A stretch of 64,000 nt of DNA, taken from Stomorhina lunata. Taxonomy: Eukaryota > Arthropoda > Insecta > Diptera > Rhiniidae. Under the pieces are notes generated by a model, which was not told where the DNA came from, searched no databases, and saw only the letters and a list, made by a program, of their open reading frames with translations. Where the stretch lies: assembly GCA_933228675.1 (NCBI GenBank), contig OW121741.1, positions 57,785,709-57,849,708 on the forward strand, written 5' to 3'. How positions within the stretch are numbered: position 1 is the stretch's first letter; every line of letters begins with the position of its first letter. A program made the position numbers and the translations under genes. This document shows positions 10,505 through 24,918 of the stretch, in pieces.

Positions 10505-13500
10505 GGAAATTTTTGAAAAATTTCCTATAAAAATAGGAAATTTTTGAAAAATTTCCTATAAAAATAGGAAATTTTTGAAAAATTTCCTATAAAAATAGGA
10601 AATTTTTGAAAAATTTCCTATAAAAATAGGAAATTTTTGAAAAATTTCCTATAAAAATAGGAAATTTTTGAAAAATTTCCTATAAAAATAGTAATTTTTT
10701 GAAAAATTTCCTATAAAAATAGGAAATTTTTGAAAAATTTCCTATAAAAATGGGAAAAAATTTCCTATAAAAAATAGGAAATTTTTGAAAAATTTCCTAT
10801 AAAAATAGGAAATTTTTGAAAAATTTCCTATAAAAATAGGAAATTTTTGAAAAATTTGCTATAAAAATAGGAAATTTTTAAAAAAATTTCCTATAAAAAT
10901 AGGAAATTTTTGAAAAATTTCCTATAAAAATGGGAAATTTTTGAAAAATTTCCTATAAAAATAGGAAATTTTTGAAAAATTTCCTATAAAAATAGGAAAT
11001 TTTTGAAAAATTTCCTATAAAATTAGGAAATTTTTGAAAAATTTCCTATAAAAATAGGAAATTTTTGAAAAATTTCCTATAAAAATAGGAAATTTTTGAA
11101 AAATTTCCTATAAAAATAGGAAATTTTTGAAAAATTTCCAATAAAAATAGGAAATTTTTGAAAAATTTCCTATAAAAATAGGAAATTTTTGAAAAATTTC
11201 CTATAAAAATAGGAAATTTTTGAAAAATTTCCTATAGAAATAGGAAATTTTTGAAAAATTTCCTATAGAAATAGGAAATTTTTGAAAAATTTCCTATAGA
11301 AATAGGAAATTTTTGAAAAATTTCCTATAGAAATAGGAAATTTTTGAAAAATTTCCTATAAAAATAGGAAATTTTTGAAAAATTTCCTATAGAAATAGGA
11401 AATTTTTGAAAAATTTCCTATAGAAATAGGAAATTTTTGAAAATTTTCCTATAAAAATAGGAAATTTTTGAAAAATTTCCTATAAAAATAGGAAATTTTT
11501 GAAAAATTCCTATAAAAATAGGAAATTTTTGAAAAATTTCCTATAAAAATAGGAAATTTTTGAAAAATTTCCTATAAAAATAGTAAATTTTTGAAAAGTT
11601 TCCTATAAAAATAGTAAATTTTTGAAAAATTTCCTATAAAAATAGTAAATTTTTGAAAAATTTCCTATAAAAATAGGAAATTTTTGAAAAATTTCCTATA
11701 AAAATAGGAAATTTTTGAAAAATTTCCTATAAAAATAGGAAATTTTTGAAAAATTTCCTATAAAAATAGGAAATTTTTGAAAAATTTCCTATAAAAATAG
11801 GAAATTTTTGAAAAATTTCCTATAAAAATAGGAAATTTTTGAAAAATTTCCTATAAAAATAGGAAATTTTTGAAAAATTTCCTATAAAAATAGGAAATTT
11901 TTTAAAAATTTCCTATAAAAATAGGAAATTTTTTAAAAATTTCCTATAAAAATAGTAAATTTTTGAAAAATTTCCTATAAAAATAGGAAATTTTTGAAAA
12001 ATTTCCTATAAAAATTGGAAATTTTTGAAAAATTTCCTATAAAAATAGGAAATTTTTGGAAAATTTCCTATAAAAATAGGAAATTTTTGAAAAATTTCCT
12101 ATAAAAATAGGAAATTTTTGAAAAATTTCCTATAAAAATAGGAAATTTTTGAAAAATTTCCTATAAAAATAGGAAATTTTTGAAAAATTTCCTATAAAAA
12201 TAGGAAATTTTTGAAAAATTTCCTACAAAAATAGGAAATTTTTGAAAAATTTCCTATAAAAATAGTAATTTTTTGAAAAATTTCCTATAAAAATAGGAAA
12301 TTTTTGAAAAATTTCCTATAAAAATAGGAAATTTTTGAAAAATTTCCTATAAAAATAGGAAATTTTTGAAAAATTTCCTATAAAAATAGGAAATTTTTGA
12401 AAAATTTCCTATAAAAATAGGAAATTTTTGAAAAATTTCCTATAAAAATAGGAAATTTTTGAAAAATTTCCTATAAAAATTGGAAATTTTTGAAAAATTT
12501 CCTATAAAAATAGGAAATTTTTGAAAAATTTCCTATAAAAATAGGAAATTTTTGAAAAATTTCCTATAAAAATAGGAAATTTTTGAAAAATTTCCTATAA
12601 AAATAGGAAATTTTTGAAAAATTTCCTATAAAAATAGGAAATTTTTGAAAAATTTCCTATAAAAATAGTAATTTTTTGAAAAATTTCCTATAAAAATAGG
12701 AAATTTTTGAAAAATTTCCTATAAAAATGGGGAAAAAATTTCCTATAAAAAATAGGAAATTTTTGAAAAATTTCCTATAAAAATAGGAAATTTTTGAAAA
12801 ATTTCCTATAAAAATAGGAAATTTTTGAAAAATTTCCTATAAAAATAGGAAATTTTTGAAAAATTTCCTATAAAAATAGGAAATTTTTGAAAAATTTCCT
12901 ATAAAAATAGGAAATTTTTGAAAAATTTCCTATAAAAATAGGAAATTTTTGAAAAATTTCCTATAAAAATAGGAAATTTTTGAAAAATTTCCTATAAAAA
13001 TAGGAAATTTTTGAAAAATTTCCTATAAAAATAGGAAATTTTTGAAAAATTTCCTATAAAAATAGGAAATTTTTGAAAAATTTCCTATAAAAATAGGAAA
13101 TTTTTGAAAAATTTCCTATAAAAATAGGAAATTTTTGAAAAATTTCCTATAAAAATAGGAAATTTTTGAAAAATTTCCTATAAAAATAGGAAATTTTTGA
13201 AAAATTTCCTATAAAAATAGGAAATTTTTGAAAAATTTCCTATAAAAATAGGAAATTTTTGAAAAATTTCCTATAAAAATAGGAAATTTTTGAAAAATTT
13301 CCTATAAAAATAGGAAATTTTTGAAAAATTTCCTATAAAAATAGGAAAATTTTGAAAAATTTCCTATAAAAATGGGAAAAAATTTCCTATAAAAAATAGG
13401 AAATTTTTGAAAAATTTCCTATAAAAATAGGAAATTTTGGAAAAATTTCCTATAAAAATAGGAAATTTTTGAAAAATTTCCTATAAAAATAGGAAATTTT

Positions 13501-15723
13501 TGAAAAATTTCCTATAAAAATAGGAAATTTTTGAAAAATTTCCTATAAAAATAGGAAATTTTTGAAAAATTTCCTATAAAAATAGGAAATTTTTGAAAAA
13601 TTTCCTATAAAAATGGGAAATTTTTGAAAAATTTCCTATAAAAATAGGAATTTTTTGAAAAATTTCCTATAAAAATAGGAAATTTTTGAAAAATTTCCTA
13701 TAAAAATTGGAAATTTTTGAAAAATTTCCTATAAAAATAGGAAATTTTTGAAAAATTTCCTATAAAAATAGGAAATTTTTAAAAAATTTCCTATAAAAAT
13801 AGGAAATTTTTGAAAAATTTCCTATAAAAATAGGAAATTTTTGAAAAATTTCCTATAAAAATAGGAAATTTTTGAAAAATTTCCTATAAAAATAGGAAAT
13901 TTTTGAAAAATTTCCTATAAAAATAGGAAATTTTTGAAAATTTCCTATAGAAATAGGAAATTTTTGAAAAATTTCCTATAGAAATAGGAAATTTTTGAAA
14001 AATTTCCTATAGAAATAGGAAATTTTTGAAAAATTTCCTATAGAAATAGGAAATTTTTGAAAAATTTCCTATAGAAATAGGAAATTTTTGAAAAATTTCC
14101 TATAGAAATAGGAAATTTTTGAAAATTTTCCTATAAAAATAGGAAATTTTTGAAAAATTTCCTATAAAAATAGGAAATTTTTGAAAAATTTCCTATAAAA
14201 ATAGGAAATTTTTGAAAAATTTCCTATAAAAATAGGAAATTTTTGAAAAATTTCCTATAAAAATAGGAAATTTTTGAAAAATTTCGTATAAAAATAGGAA
14301 ATTTTTGAAAAATTTCCTATAAAAATAGGAAATTTTTGAAAAATTTCCTATAAAAATAGGACATTTTTGAAAAATTTCCTATAAAAATAGGAAATTTTTG
14401 AAACATTTCCTATAAAAATAGGAAATTTTTGATAAATTTCCTATAAAAATAGGAAATTTTTGATAAATTTCCTATAAAAATAGGAAATTTTTGAAAAATT
14501 TCCTATAAAAATAGGAAATTTTTGAAAAATTTCCTATAAAAATAGGAAATTTTTGAAAAATTTCCTATAAAAATAGGAAATTCTTGAAAAATTTCCAATA
14601 AAAATAGGAAATTTTTGAAAAATTTCCTATAAAAATAGGAAATTTTTGAAAAATTTCCTATAAAAATAGGAAATTTTTGAAAAATTTCCTATAAAAATAG
14701 GAAATTTTTGAAAAATTTCCTATAAAAATAGGAAATTTTTGAAAAATTTCCTATAAAAATAGGAAATTTTTGAAAAATTTCCTATAAAAATAGGAAATTT
14801 TTGAAAAATTTTCTATCAAAATAGGAAATATTTGAAAAATTTCCTATAAAAATAGGAAATTTTTGAAAAATTTCCTATAAAAATAGGAAATTTTTGAAAA
14901 GTTTCCTATAAAAATAGTAAATTTTTGAAAAATTTCCTATAAAAATAGGAAAATTTTGAAAAATTTCCTATAAAAATAGGAAATTTTTGAAAAATTTCCT
15001 ATAAAAATAGGAAATTTTTGAAAAATTTCCTATAAAAATAGGAAATTTTTGAAAAATTTCCTATAAAAATAGGAAATTTTTGAAAAATTTCCTATAAAAA
15101 TAGGAAATTTTTGAAAAATTTCCTATAAAAATAGGAAATTTTTGAAAAATTTCCTATAAAAATAGGAAATTTTTGAAAAATTTCCTATAAAAATAGGAAA
15201 TTTTTGAAAAATTTCCTATAAAAATAGGACATTTTTGAAAAATTTCCTATAAAAATTGGAAATTTTTGAAAAATTTCCTATAAAAATAGGAAATTTTTGA
15301 AAAATTTCCTATAAAAATAGGAAATTTTTGAAAAATTTCCTATAAAAATAGGAAATTTCTGAAAAATTTCCTATAAAAATAGGAAATTTTTGAAAAATTT
15401 CCTATAAAAATAGTAATTTTTTGAAAAATTTCCTATAAAAATAGGAAATTTTTGAAAAATTTCCTATAAAAATAGGAAATTTTTGAAAAATTTCCTATAA
15501 AAATAGGAAATTTTTGAAAAATTTCCTATAAAAATAGGAAATTTTTGAAAAATTTCCTATAAAAATAGGAAATTTTTGAAAAATTTCCTATAAAAATAGG
15601 AAATTTTTGAAAAATTTCCTATAAAAATAGGAAATTTTTGAAAAATTTCCTATAAAAATAGGAAATTTTTGAAAAATTTCCTATAAAAATAGGAAATTTT
15701 TGAAAAATTTCCTATAAAAATAG

Positions 15724-15923
15724 NNNNNNNNNNNNNNNNNNNNNNNNNNNNNNNNNNNNNNNNNNNNNNNNNNNNNNNNNNNNNNNNNNNNNNNNNNNNN
15801 NNNNNNNNNNNNNNNNNNNNNNNNNNNNNNNNNNNNNNNNNNNNNNNNNNNNNNNNNNNNNNNNNNNNNNNNNNNNNNNNNNNNNNNNNNNNNNNNNNNN
15901 NNNNNNNNNNNNNNNNNNNNNNN
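15724..15923. other. Assembly gap (200 N)
   Basis: Exactly 200 undetermined bases inside the satellite. The round length suggests a scaffolding placeholder, so the true size of the array is unknown. Confidence 0.98.
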
Positions 15924-16616
15924 ATAAAAATAGGAAATTTTTGAAAAATTTCCTATAAAAATAGGAAATTTTTGAAAAATTTCCTATAAAAATAGGAAAT
16001 TTTTGAAAAATTTCCTATAAAAATAGGAAATTTTTGAAAAATTTCCTATAAAAATAGGAAATTTTTGAAAAATTTCCTATAAAAATTGGAAATTTTTGAA
16101 AAATTTCCTATAAAATTGGAAATTTTGAAATTTCTATAAATAGGAAATTTTTGAAAAATTTCCTATAAAAATAGGAAATTTTTGAAAATTTCTATAAAAA
16201 TAGGAAATTGAAAAATTTCCTATAAAAATAGGAAATTTTGAAAATTTCCTATAAAAATAGGAAATTTTTGAAAAATTTCCTATAAAAATAGGAAATTTTT
16301 GAAAAATTTCCTATAAAAATAGGAAATTTTTGAAAAATTTCCTATAAAAATAGGAAATTTTTGAAAAATTTCCTATAAAAATAGGAAATTTTTGAAAAAT
16401 TTCCTATAAAAATAGGAAATTTTTGAAAAATTTCCTATAAAAATAGGAAATTTTTGAAAAATTTCCTATAAAAATAGGAAATTTTTGAAAAATTTCCTAT
16501 AAAAATAGGAAATTTTTGAAAAATTTCCTATAAAAATAGGAAATTTTTGAAAAATTTCCTATAAAAATAGGAAATTTTTGAAAAATTTCCTATAAAAATA
16601 GGAAATTTTTGAAAAA

Positions 16617-16642
16617 TTTTATTTATTTTTATTTATTTTTTT
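16617..16642 (+). other. T-rich interruption in satellite
   Basis: A stretch of ATTTATTTTT repeated twice replaces the right half of one monomer and the left half of the next. It is the only non-satellite interruption of more than a few bases in the array. Confidence 0.7.
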
Positions 16643-19600
16643 TGAAAAATTTCCTATAAAAATAGGAAATTTTTGAAAAATTTCCTATAAAAATAGGAAA
16701 TTTTTGAAAAATTTCCTATAAAAATAGGAAATTTTTGAAAAATTTCCTATAAAAATAGGAAATTTTTGAAAAATTTCCTATAAAAATAGGAAATTTTTGA
16801 AAAATTTCCTATAAAAATAGGAAATTTTGAAAAATTTCCTATAAAAATAGGAAATTTTTGAAAAATTTCCTATAAAAATAGGAAATTTTTGAAAAATTTC
16901 CTATAAAAATAGGAAATTTTTGAAAAATTTCCTATAAAAATAGGAAATTTTTGAAAAAATTTCCTATAAAAATAGGAAATTTTTGAAAAATTTCCTATAA
17001 AAATAGGAAATTTTTGAAAAATTTCCTATAAAAATAGGAAATTTTTGAAAAATTTCCTATAAAAATAGGAAATTTTTGAAAAATTTCCTATAAAAATAGG
17101 AAATTTTTGAAAAATTTCCTATAAAAATAGGAAATTTTTGAAAAATTTCCTATAAAAATAGGAAATTTTTGAAAAATTTCCTATAAAAATAGGAAATTTT
17201 TTGAAAAATTTCCTATAAAAATAGGAAATTTTTGAAAAATTTCCTATAAAAATAGGAAATTTTTGAAAAATTTCCTATAAAAATAGGAAATTTTTGAAAA
17301 ATTTCCTATAAAAATAGGAAATTTTTGAAAAATTTCCTATAAAAATAGGAAATTTTTGAAAAATTTCCTATAAAAATAGGAAATTTTTGAAAAATTTCCT
17401 ATAAAAATAGGAAATTTTTGAAAAATTTCCTATAAAAATAGGAATTTTTTGAAAAATTTCCTATAAAAATAGGAAATTTTTGAAAAATTTCCTATAATAA
17501 TAGGAAATTTTTGAAAAATTTCCTATAAAAATAGGAAATTTTTGAAAATTTCCTATAGAAATAGGAAATTTTTGAAAAATTTCCTATAGAAATAGGAAAT
17601 TTTGAAAAATTTCCTATTGAAATAGGAAATTTTTGAAAATTTTCCTATAAAAATAGGAAATTTTTGAAAAAATTCCTATAAAAATAGGAAATTTTTGAAA
17701 AATTTCCTATAAAAATAGGAAATTTTTGAAAAATTTCCTATAAAAATAGGAAATTTTTGAAAAATTTCCTATAAAAATAGGAAATTTTTGAAAAATTTCC
17801 TATAAAAATAGGAAATTTTTGAAAAATTTCCTATAAAAATAGGAAATTTTTGAAAAATTTCCTATAAAAATAGGAAATTTTTGAAAAATTTCCTATAAAA
17901 ATAGGAAATTTTTGAAAAATTTCCTATAAAAATAGGAAATTTTTGAAAAATTTCCTATAAAAATAGGAAATTTTTGAAAAATTTCCTATAAAATAGGAAA
18001 TTTTTGAAAAATTTCCTATAAAAATAGGAAATTTTTGAAAAATTTCCTATAAAAATAGGAAATTTTTGAAAAATTTCCTATATTAATAGGAAATTTTTGA
18101 AAAATTTCCTATAAAAATAGGAAATTTTTGAAAAATTTCCTATAGAAATAGGAAATTTTTGAAAATTTTCCTATAGAAATAGGAAATTTTGAAAAATTTC
18201 CTATAAAAATAGGAAATTTTTGAAAAATTTCCTATAAAAATAGGAAATTTTTGAAAAATTTCCTATAAAAATAGGAAAATTTTTGAAAAATTTCCTATAA
18301 AAATAGGAAATTTTTTGAAAAATTTCCTATAAAAATAGGAAATTTTTGAAAAATTTCCTATAAAAATAGGAAATTTTTGAAAAATTTCCTATAAAAATAG
18401 GAAATTTTTGAAAAATTTCCTATAAAAATAGGAAATTTTTGAAAAATTTCCTATAAAAATAGGAAATTTTTGAAAAATTTCCTATAAAAATAGGAAATTT
18501 TTGAAAAATTTCCTATAAAAATAGGAAAATTTTTGAAAAATTTCCTATAAAAATAGGAAATTTTTGAAAAATTTCCTATAAAAATAGGAAATTTTTGAAA
18601 AATTTCCTATAAAAATAGGAAATTTTTGAAAAATTTCCTATAAAAATAGGAAATTTTTGAAAAATTTCCTATAAAAATAGGAAATTTTTGAAAAATTTCC
18701 TATAAAAATAGGAAATTTTTGAAAAATTTCCTATAAAAATAGGAAATTTTTGAAAAATTTCCTATAAAAAATAGGAAATTTTTGAAAAATTTCCTATAAA
18801 AATAGGAAATTTTTGAAAAATTTCCTATAAAAATAGGAAATTTTTGAAAAATTTCCTATAAAAATAGGAAATTTTTGAAAAATTTCCTATAAAAATAGGA
18901 AATTTTTGAAAAATTTCCTATAAAAATAGGAAATTTTTGAAAAATTTCCTATAAAAATAGGAAATTTTTGAAAAATTTTCTATAAAAATAGGAAATTTTT
19001 GAAAAATTTCCTATAAAAATAGGAAATTTTTGAAAAATTTCCTATAAAAATTGGAAATTTTTGATAAATTTCCTATAAAAATAGGAAATTTTTGAAAAAT
19101 TTCCTATAAAAATAGGAAATTTTTGAAAAATTTCCTATAAAAATAGGAAATTTTTGAAAAATTTCCTATAAAAATAGGAAATTTTTGAAAAATTTCCTAT
19201 AAAAATAGGAAATTTTTGAAAAATTTCCTATAAAAATAGGAAATTTTTGAAAAATTTCCTATAAAAATAGGAAATTTTTGAAAAATTTCCTATAAAAATA
19301 GGAAATTTTTGAAAAATTTCCTATAAAAATAGGAAATTTTTGAAAAATTTCCTATAAAAATAGGAAATTTTTGAAAAATTTCCTATAAAAATAGGAAATT
19401 TTTGAAAAATTTCCTATAAAAATAGGAAATTTTTGAAAAATTTCCTATAAATATAGGAAATTTTTGAAAAATTTCCTATAAATATAGGAAATTTTTGAAA
19501 AATTTCCTATAAAAATAGGAAATTTTTGAAAAATTTACTATAAAAATAGGAAATTTTTGAAAAATTTCCTATAAAAATAGGAAATTTTTGAAAAATTTCC

Positions 19601-22600
19601 TATAAAAATAGGAAATTTTTGAAAAATGTCCTATAAAAATAGGAAATTTTTGAAAATTTTCCTATAAAAATAGGAAATTTTTGAAAAATTTCCTATAAAA
19701 ATAGGAAATTTTTGAAAAATTTCCTATAAAAATAGGAAATTTTTCGAAAAATTTCCTATAAAAATAGGAAATTTTTGAAAAATTTCCTATAAAAATAGGA
19801 AATTTTTGAAAAATTTCCTATAAAAATAGGAAATTTTTGAAAAATTTCCTATAAAAATAGGAAATTTTTGAAAAATTTCCTATAAAAATAGGAAATTTTT
19901 GAAAAAATTTCCTATAAAAATAGGAAATTTTTGAAAATTTTCCTATAAAAATAGGAAATTTTTGAAAAATTTCCTATAAAAATGGGAAATTTTTGAAAAA
20001 TTTCCTATAAAAATGGGAAAAAAATTTCCTATAAAAAATAGGAAATTTTTGAAAAATTTCCTATAAAAATAGGAAATTTTTTAAAAATTTCCTATAAAAA
20101 TGGGAAATTTTTGAAAAATTTCCTATAAAAATAGGAAATTTTTGAAAAATTTCCTATAAAAATAGGAAATTTTTGAAAAATTTCCTATAAAAATAGGAAA
20201 TTTTTAAAAATTTCCTATAAAAATAGGAAATTTTTGAAAAATTTCCTATAAAAATAGGAAATTTTTGAAAAATTTCCTATAAAAATAGGAAATTTTTGAA
20301 AAATTTCCTATAAAAATAGGAAATTTTTGAAAAATTTCCTATAGAAATAGGAAATTTTTGAAAAATTTCCTATAGAAATAGGAAATTTTTGAAAAATTTC
20401 CTATAGAAATAGGAAATTTTTGAAAATTTTCCTATAAAAATAGGACATTTTTGAAAAATTTCCTATAAAAATAGGAAATTTTTGAAAAATTTCCTATAAA
20501 AATAGGAAATTTTTGAAAAATTTCCTATAAAAATAGGAAATTTTTGAAAAATTTCCTATAAAAATAGGAAATTTTTGAAAAATTTCCTATAAAAATAGGA
20601 AATTTTTGAAAAATTTCCTATAAAAATAGGAAATTTTTGAAAAATTTCCTATAAAAATAGGAAATTCTTGAAAAATTTCCAATAAAAATAGGAAATTTTT
20701 GAAAAACTTCCTATAAAAATAGGAAATTTTTGAAAAATGTTCCTATAAAAATAGGAAATTTTTGAAAAATTTCCTATAAAAATAGGAAATTTTTGAAAAA
20801 TTTCCTATAAAAATAGGAAATTTTTGAAAAATTTAATATAAAAATAGGAAATTTTTGAAAAATTTCCTATAAAAATAGGAAATTTTTGAAAAATTTTCTA
20901 TCAAAATAGGAAATTTTTGAAAAATTTTCTATCAAAATAGGAAATTTTTGAAAAATTTCCTATAAAAATAGGAAATTTTTGAAAAATTTCCTATAAAAAT
21001 AGGAAATTTTTGAAAAATTTCCTATAAAAATAGGAAATTTTTGAAAAATTTCCTATAAAAATAGGAAATTTTTGAAAAATTTCCTATAAAAATAGGAACT
21101 TTTTGAAAAATTTCCTATAAAAATAGGAAATTTTTGAAAAATTTCCTATAAAAATAGGAAATTTTTGAAAAATTTCCTATAAAAATAGGAAATTTTTGAA
21201 AAATTTCCTATAAAAATAGGAAATTTTTGAAAAATTTCCTATAAAAATAGGAAATTTTTGAAAAATTTCCTATAAAAATAGGAAATTTTTGAAAAATTTC
21301 CTATAAAAATAGGAAATTTTTGAAAAATTTCCTATAAAAATAGGAAATTTTTGAAAAATTTCCTATAAAAATAGGAAATTTTTGAAAAATTTCCTATAAA
21401 AATAGGAAATTTTTGAAAACTTTCCTATAAAAATAGGAAATTTTTGAAAAATTTCCTATAAAAATAGGAAATTTTTGAAAAATTTCCTATAAAAATAGGA
21501 AATTTTTGAAAAATTTCCTATAAAAATAGGAAATTTTTGAAAAATTTCCTATAAAAATAGGAAATTTTTGAAAAATTTCCTATAAAAATAGGAAATTTTT
21601 GAAAAATTTCCTATAAAAATAGGAAATTTTTGAAAAATTTCCTATAAAAATAGGAAATTTTTGAAAAATTTCCTATAAAAATAGGAAATTTTTGAAAAAT
21701 TTCCTACAGAAATAGGAAATTTTTGAAAAATTTCCTATAAAAATAGGAAATTTTTGAAAAATTTCCTATAAAAATAGGAAATTTTTGAAAAATTTCCTAT
21801 AAAAATAGGAAATTTTTGAAAAATTTCCTATAAAAATAGGAAATTTTTGAAAAATTTCCTATAAAAATAGGAAATTTTTGAAAAATTTCTTATAAAAATA
21901 GGAAATTTTTGAAAAATTTCCTATAAAAATAGGAAATTTTTGAAAAATTTCCTATAAAAATAGGAAATTTTTGAAAAATTTCCTATAAAAATAGGAAATT
22001 TTTGAAAAATTTCCTATAAAAATAGGAAATTTTTGAAAAATTTCCTATAAAAATAGGAAATTTTTGAAAAATTTCCTATAAAAATAGGAAATTTTTGAAA
22101 AATTTCCTATAAAAATAGGAAATTTTTGAAAAATTTCCTATAAAAATAGGAAATTTTTGAAAAATTTCCTATAAAAATAGGAAATTTTTGAAAAATTTCC
22201 TATAAAAATAGGAAATTTTTGAAAAATTTCCTATAAAAATAGGAAATTTTTGAAAAATTTCCTATAAAAATAGGAAATTTTTGAAAAATTTCCTATAAAA
22301 ATTGGAAATTTTTGAAAAATTTCCTATAAAAATTGGAAATTTTTGAAAAATTTCCTATAAAAATAGGAAATTTTTGAAAAATTTCCTATAAAAATAGGAA
22401 ATTTTTGAAAAATTTCCTATAAAAATAGGAAATTTTTGAAAAATTTCCTATAAAAATAGGAAATTTTTGAAAAATTTCCTATAAAAATAGGAAATTTTTG
22501 AAAAATTTCCTATAAAAATAGTAAATTCTTGAAAAATTTCCTATAAAAATAGGAAATTTTTGAAAAACTTCCTATAAAAATATGAAATTTTTGAAAAATT

Positions 22601-23860
22601 TCCTATAAAAATATGAAATTTTTGAAAAATTTCCTATAAAAATAGGAAATTTTTGAAAAATTTCCTATAAAAATAGGAAATTTTTGAAAAATTTCCTATA
22701 AAAATAGGAAATTTTTGAAAAATTTCCTATAAAAATAGGAAATTTTTGAAAAATTTCCTATAAAAATAGGAAATTTTTGAAAAATTTCCTATAAAAATAG
22801 GAAATTTTTGAAAAATTTCCTATAAAAATAGGAAATTTTTGAAAAATTTCCTATAAAAATAGGAAATTTTTGAAAAATTTCCTATAAAAATAGGAAATTT
22901 TTGAAAAATTTCCTATAAAAATAGGAAATTTTTGAAAAATTTCCTATAAAAATAGGAAATTTTTGAAAAATTTCCTATAAAAATAGGAAATTTTTGAAAA
23001 ATTTCCTATAAAAATAGGAAATTTTTGAAAAATTTCCTATAAAAATAGGAAATTTTTGAAAAATTTCCTATAAAAATAGGAAATTTTTGAAAATTTTCCT
23101 ATAAAAATAGGAAATTTTTGAAAAATTTCCTATAAAAATAGGAAATTTTTGAAAAATTTCCTATAAAAATAGGAAATTTTTGAAAAATTTCCTATAAAAA
23201 TAGGAAATTTTTGAAAAATTTCCTATAAAAATAGGAAATTTTTGAAAAATTTCCTATAAAAATAGGAAATTTTTGAAAAATTTCCTATAAAAATAGGAAA
23301 TTTTTGAAAAATTTCCTATAAAAATAGGAAATTTTTGAAAAATTTCCTATAAAAATAGGAAATTTTTGAAAAATTTCCTATAAAAATAGGAAATTTTTGA
23401 AAAATTTCCTATAAAAATAGGAAATTTTTGAAAAATTTCCTATAAAAATAGGAAATTTTTGAAAAATTTCCTATAAAAATAGGAAATTTTTGAAAAATTT
23501 CCTATAAAAATAGGAAATTTTTAAAAAATTTCCTATAAAAATAGGAAATTTTTAAAAAATTTCCTATAAAAATAGGAAATTTTTGAAAAATTTCCTATAA
23601 AAATAGGAAATTTTTGAAAAATTTCCTATAAAAATAGGAAATTTTTGAAAAATTTCCTATAAAAATAGGAAATTTTTGAAAAATTTCCTATAAAAATAGG
23701 AAATTTTAAAAAAATTTCCTATAAAAATAGGAAATTTTTGAAAAATTTCCTATAAAAATTGGAAATTTTTTTGCTATAAAAATAGAAAATTTTTGAAAAA
23801 TTTCCTTTAAAAATAGGAAATTTTTGAAAAATTTCCAATAAAAATAAGAAAAATTTCCAA

Positions 23861-24918
23861 GAATAAAATTTGTTAAATTTTATTTTCACTTACCAAAAAA
23901 CGTGAGTAATTTACAAACCGAATTAACAACTGCTTAAATGCAACAAAATAACAAAAGGAAAAACCATCATGTTCCCCCTATTTATAGGGGGATAACGTTT
24001 CTCGATAACGTTTTGCTCTTTCAGCTCCCGTCAACTTTGCCTTTGTTTTAACCTTTAAGATTTTAGAAGAATAACAACAACAATAGTCATTCAAAGTAAT
24101 ATAACAAATTATCTTTACATCAAAAGAACTACAGTATTGAAATCAATCAGAATTTTCGAGAAATAAGCTTTTAAAATAAAAAAACCTTTTTACTTAAAAG
24201 TGACAGTAAAGAAATTTGTGATATTTTTTTTTGTTTTTTTCTTCTAAAAAGTTATTTCACGGAAAATAAAAACAAGAAAAAGTGATCAAAACTTCGTAAT
24301 ATATTAATATACATTTTTATTTATTTTATTTTTTACGATTTTTTATTAAATAACTGTGTGACAGTACGGAAATTTTTAGCTGTACTTACCATCGTGCGAT
24401 TATAAATTCACTCGAAAACACCAAATAATTGATTTTATTATTTTATTTCTTATCTTAATCAATTTATCACTTCTTGCACTTTTTAATAGCGATGCACATA
24501 AAGCAAACGAAACAGCGCAAGTAATCATTATGACTTAATTAAAAAAATGTGACATTACGGAAAAAACGCAGAGACAAAGTAACATTTTTCAGGTAAAACC
24601 AGGAAAATGCAATAAAAATAAATACAATCATTGAAAAACAGTTGAATTTTTTATTATTGTTCTATTGTTTTCAACTCTTTTTCCATGTTGCTTAATGAAT
24701 AACATGTGTGGAGACAGGTATATTTGTATGTAATAGGCATGATATGCAGGTAAAGCACCAATTGCACAATTTAGCAGAAAGTTTTACAATAATAACAACT
24801 ACTTTTGTTTGTTGCTAATTATTTTAGAGCTTACTTGCCGTTTTTGTTTTTTTATTTTCTTTTACATAAAAGAAATAAAAAGCTTGAGACGAAAAAAAAG
24901 CATTGTGTTTGGAATTAA
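23861..24918. other. AT-rich unique sequence with one GC-rich hairpin
   Basis: No gene recognised. The only structured spot is an inverted repeat CCCCCTA-TTTA-TAGGGGG at about 23974-23991, followed by a direct repeat GATAACGTTT. The rest is AT-rich DNA with scattered poly-A/T runs. Confidence 0.5.

Larger units (their letters stand above)
5122..23860 (+). repeat. 31-bp palindromic satellite array, ~600 copies
   Basis: The monomer is 31 bp: arm ATAGGAAATTTTT, central G, arm AAAAATTTCCTAT, then spacer AAAA. The two 13-base arms are perfect reverse complements, so each repeat is a hairpin-capable palindrome of 27 bases plus a 4-base spacer. About 18.5 kb of determined sequence gives roughly 600 monomers with very few substitutions. 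Common variants are GAAATAGG (G in the spacer), TATCAAAATAGG, ATGGGAAA and a 23-bp monomer with an 8-base deletion. No reading frame of useful length exists. It joins BEL-1 directly on the left. On the right it decays over ~100 bp (23765-23860). Confidence 0.98.

Noticed and set aside
5122..23860. CRISPR-like array
   Set aside because: Repeats are contiguous with a 4-base constant spacer, no unique spacers and no cas genes; the context is eukaryotic.
5122..23860. Array of Rel/Dorsal (GGAAATTTCC-like) or heat-shock sites
   Set aside because: The GGAAATTT and AAATTTCC half-sites are separated by extra bases, so the real motifs are not formed; resemblance is due to the palindrome.
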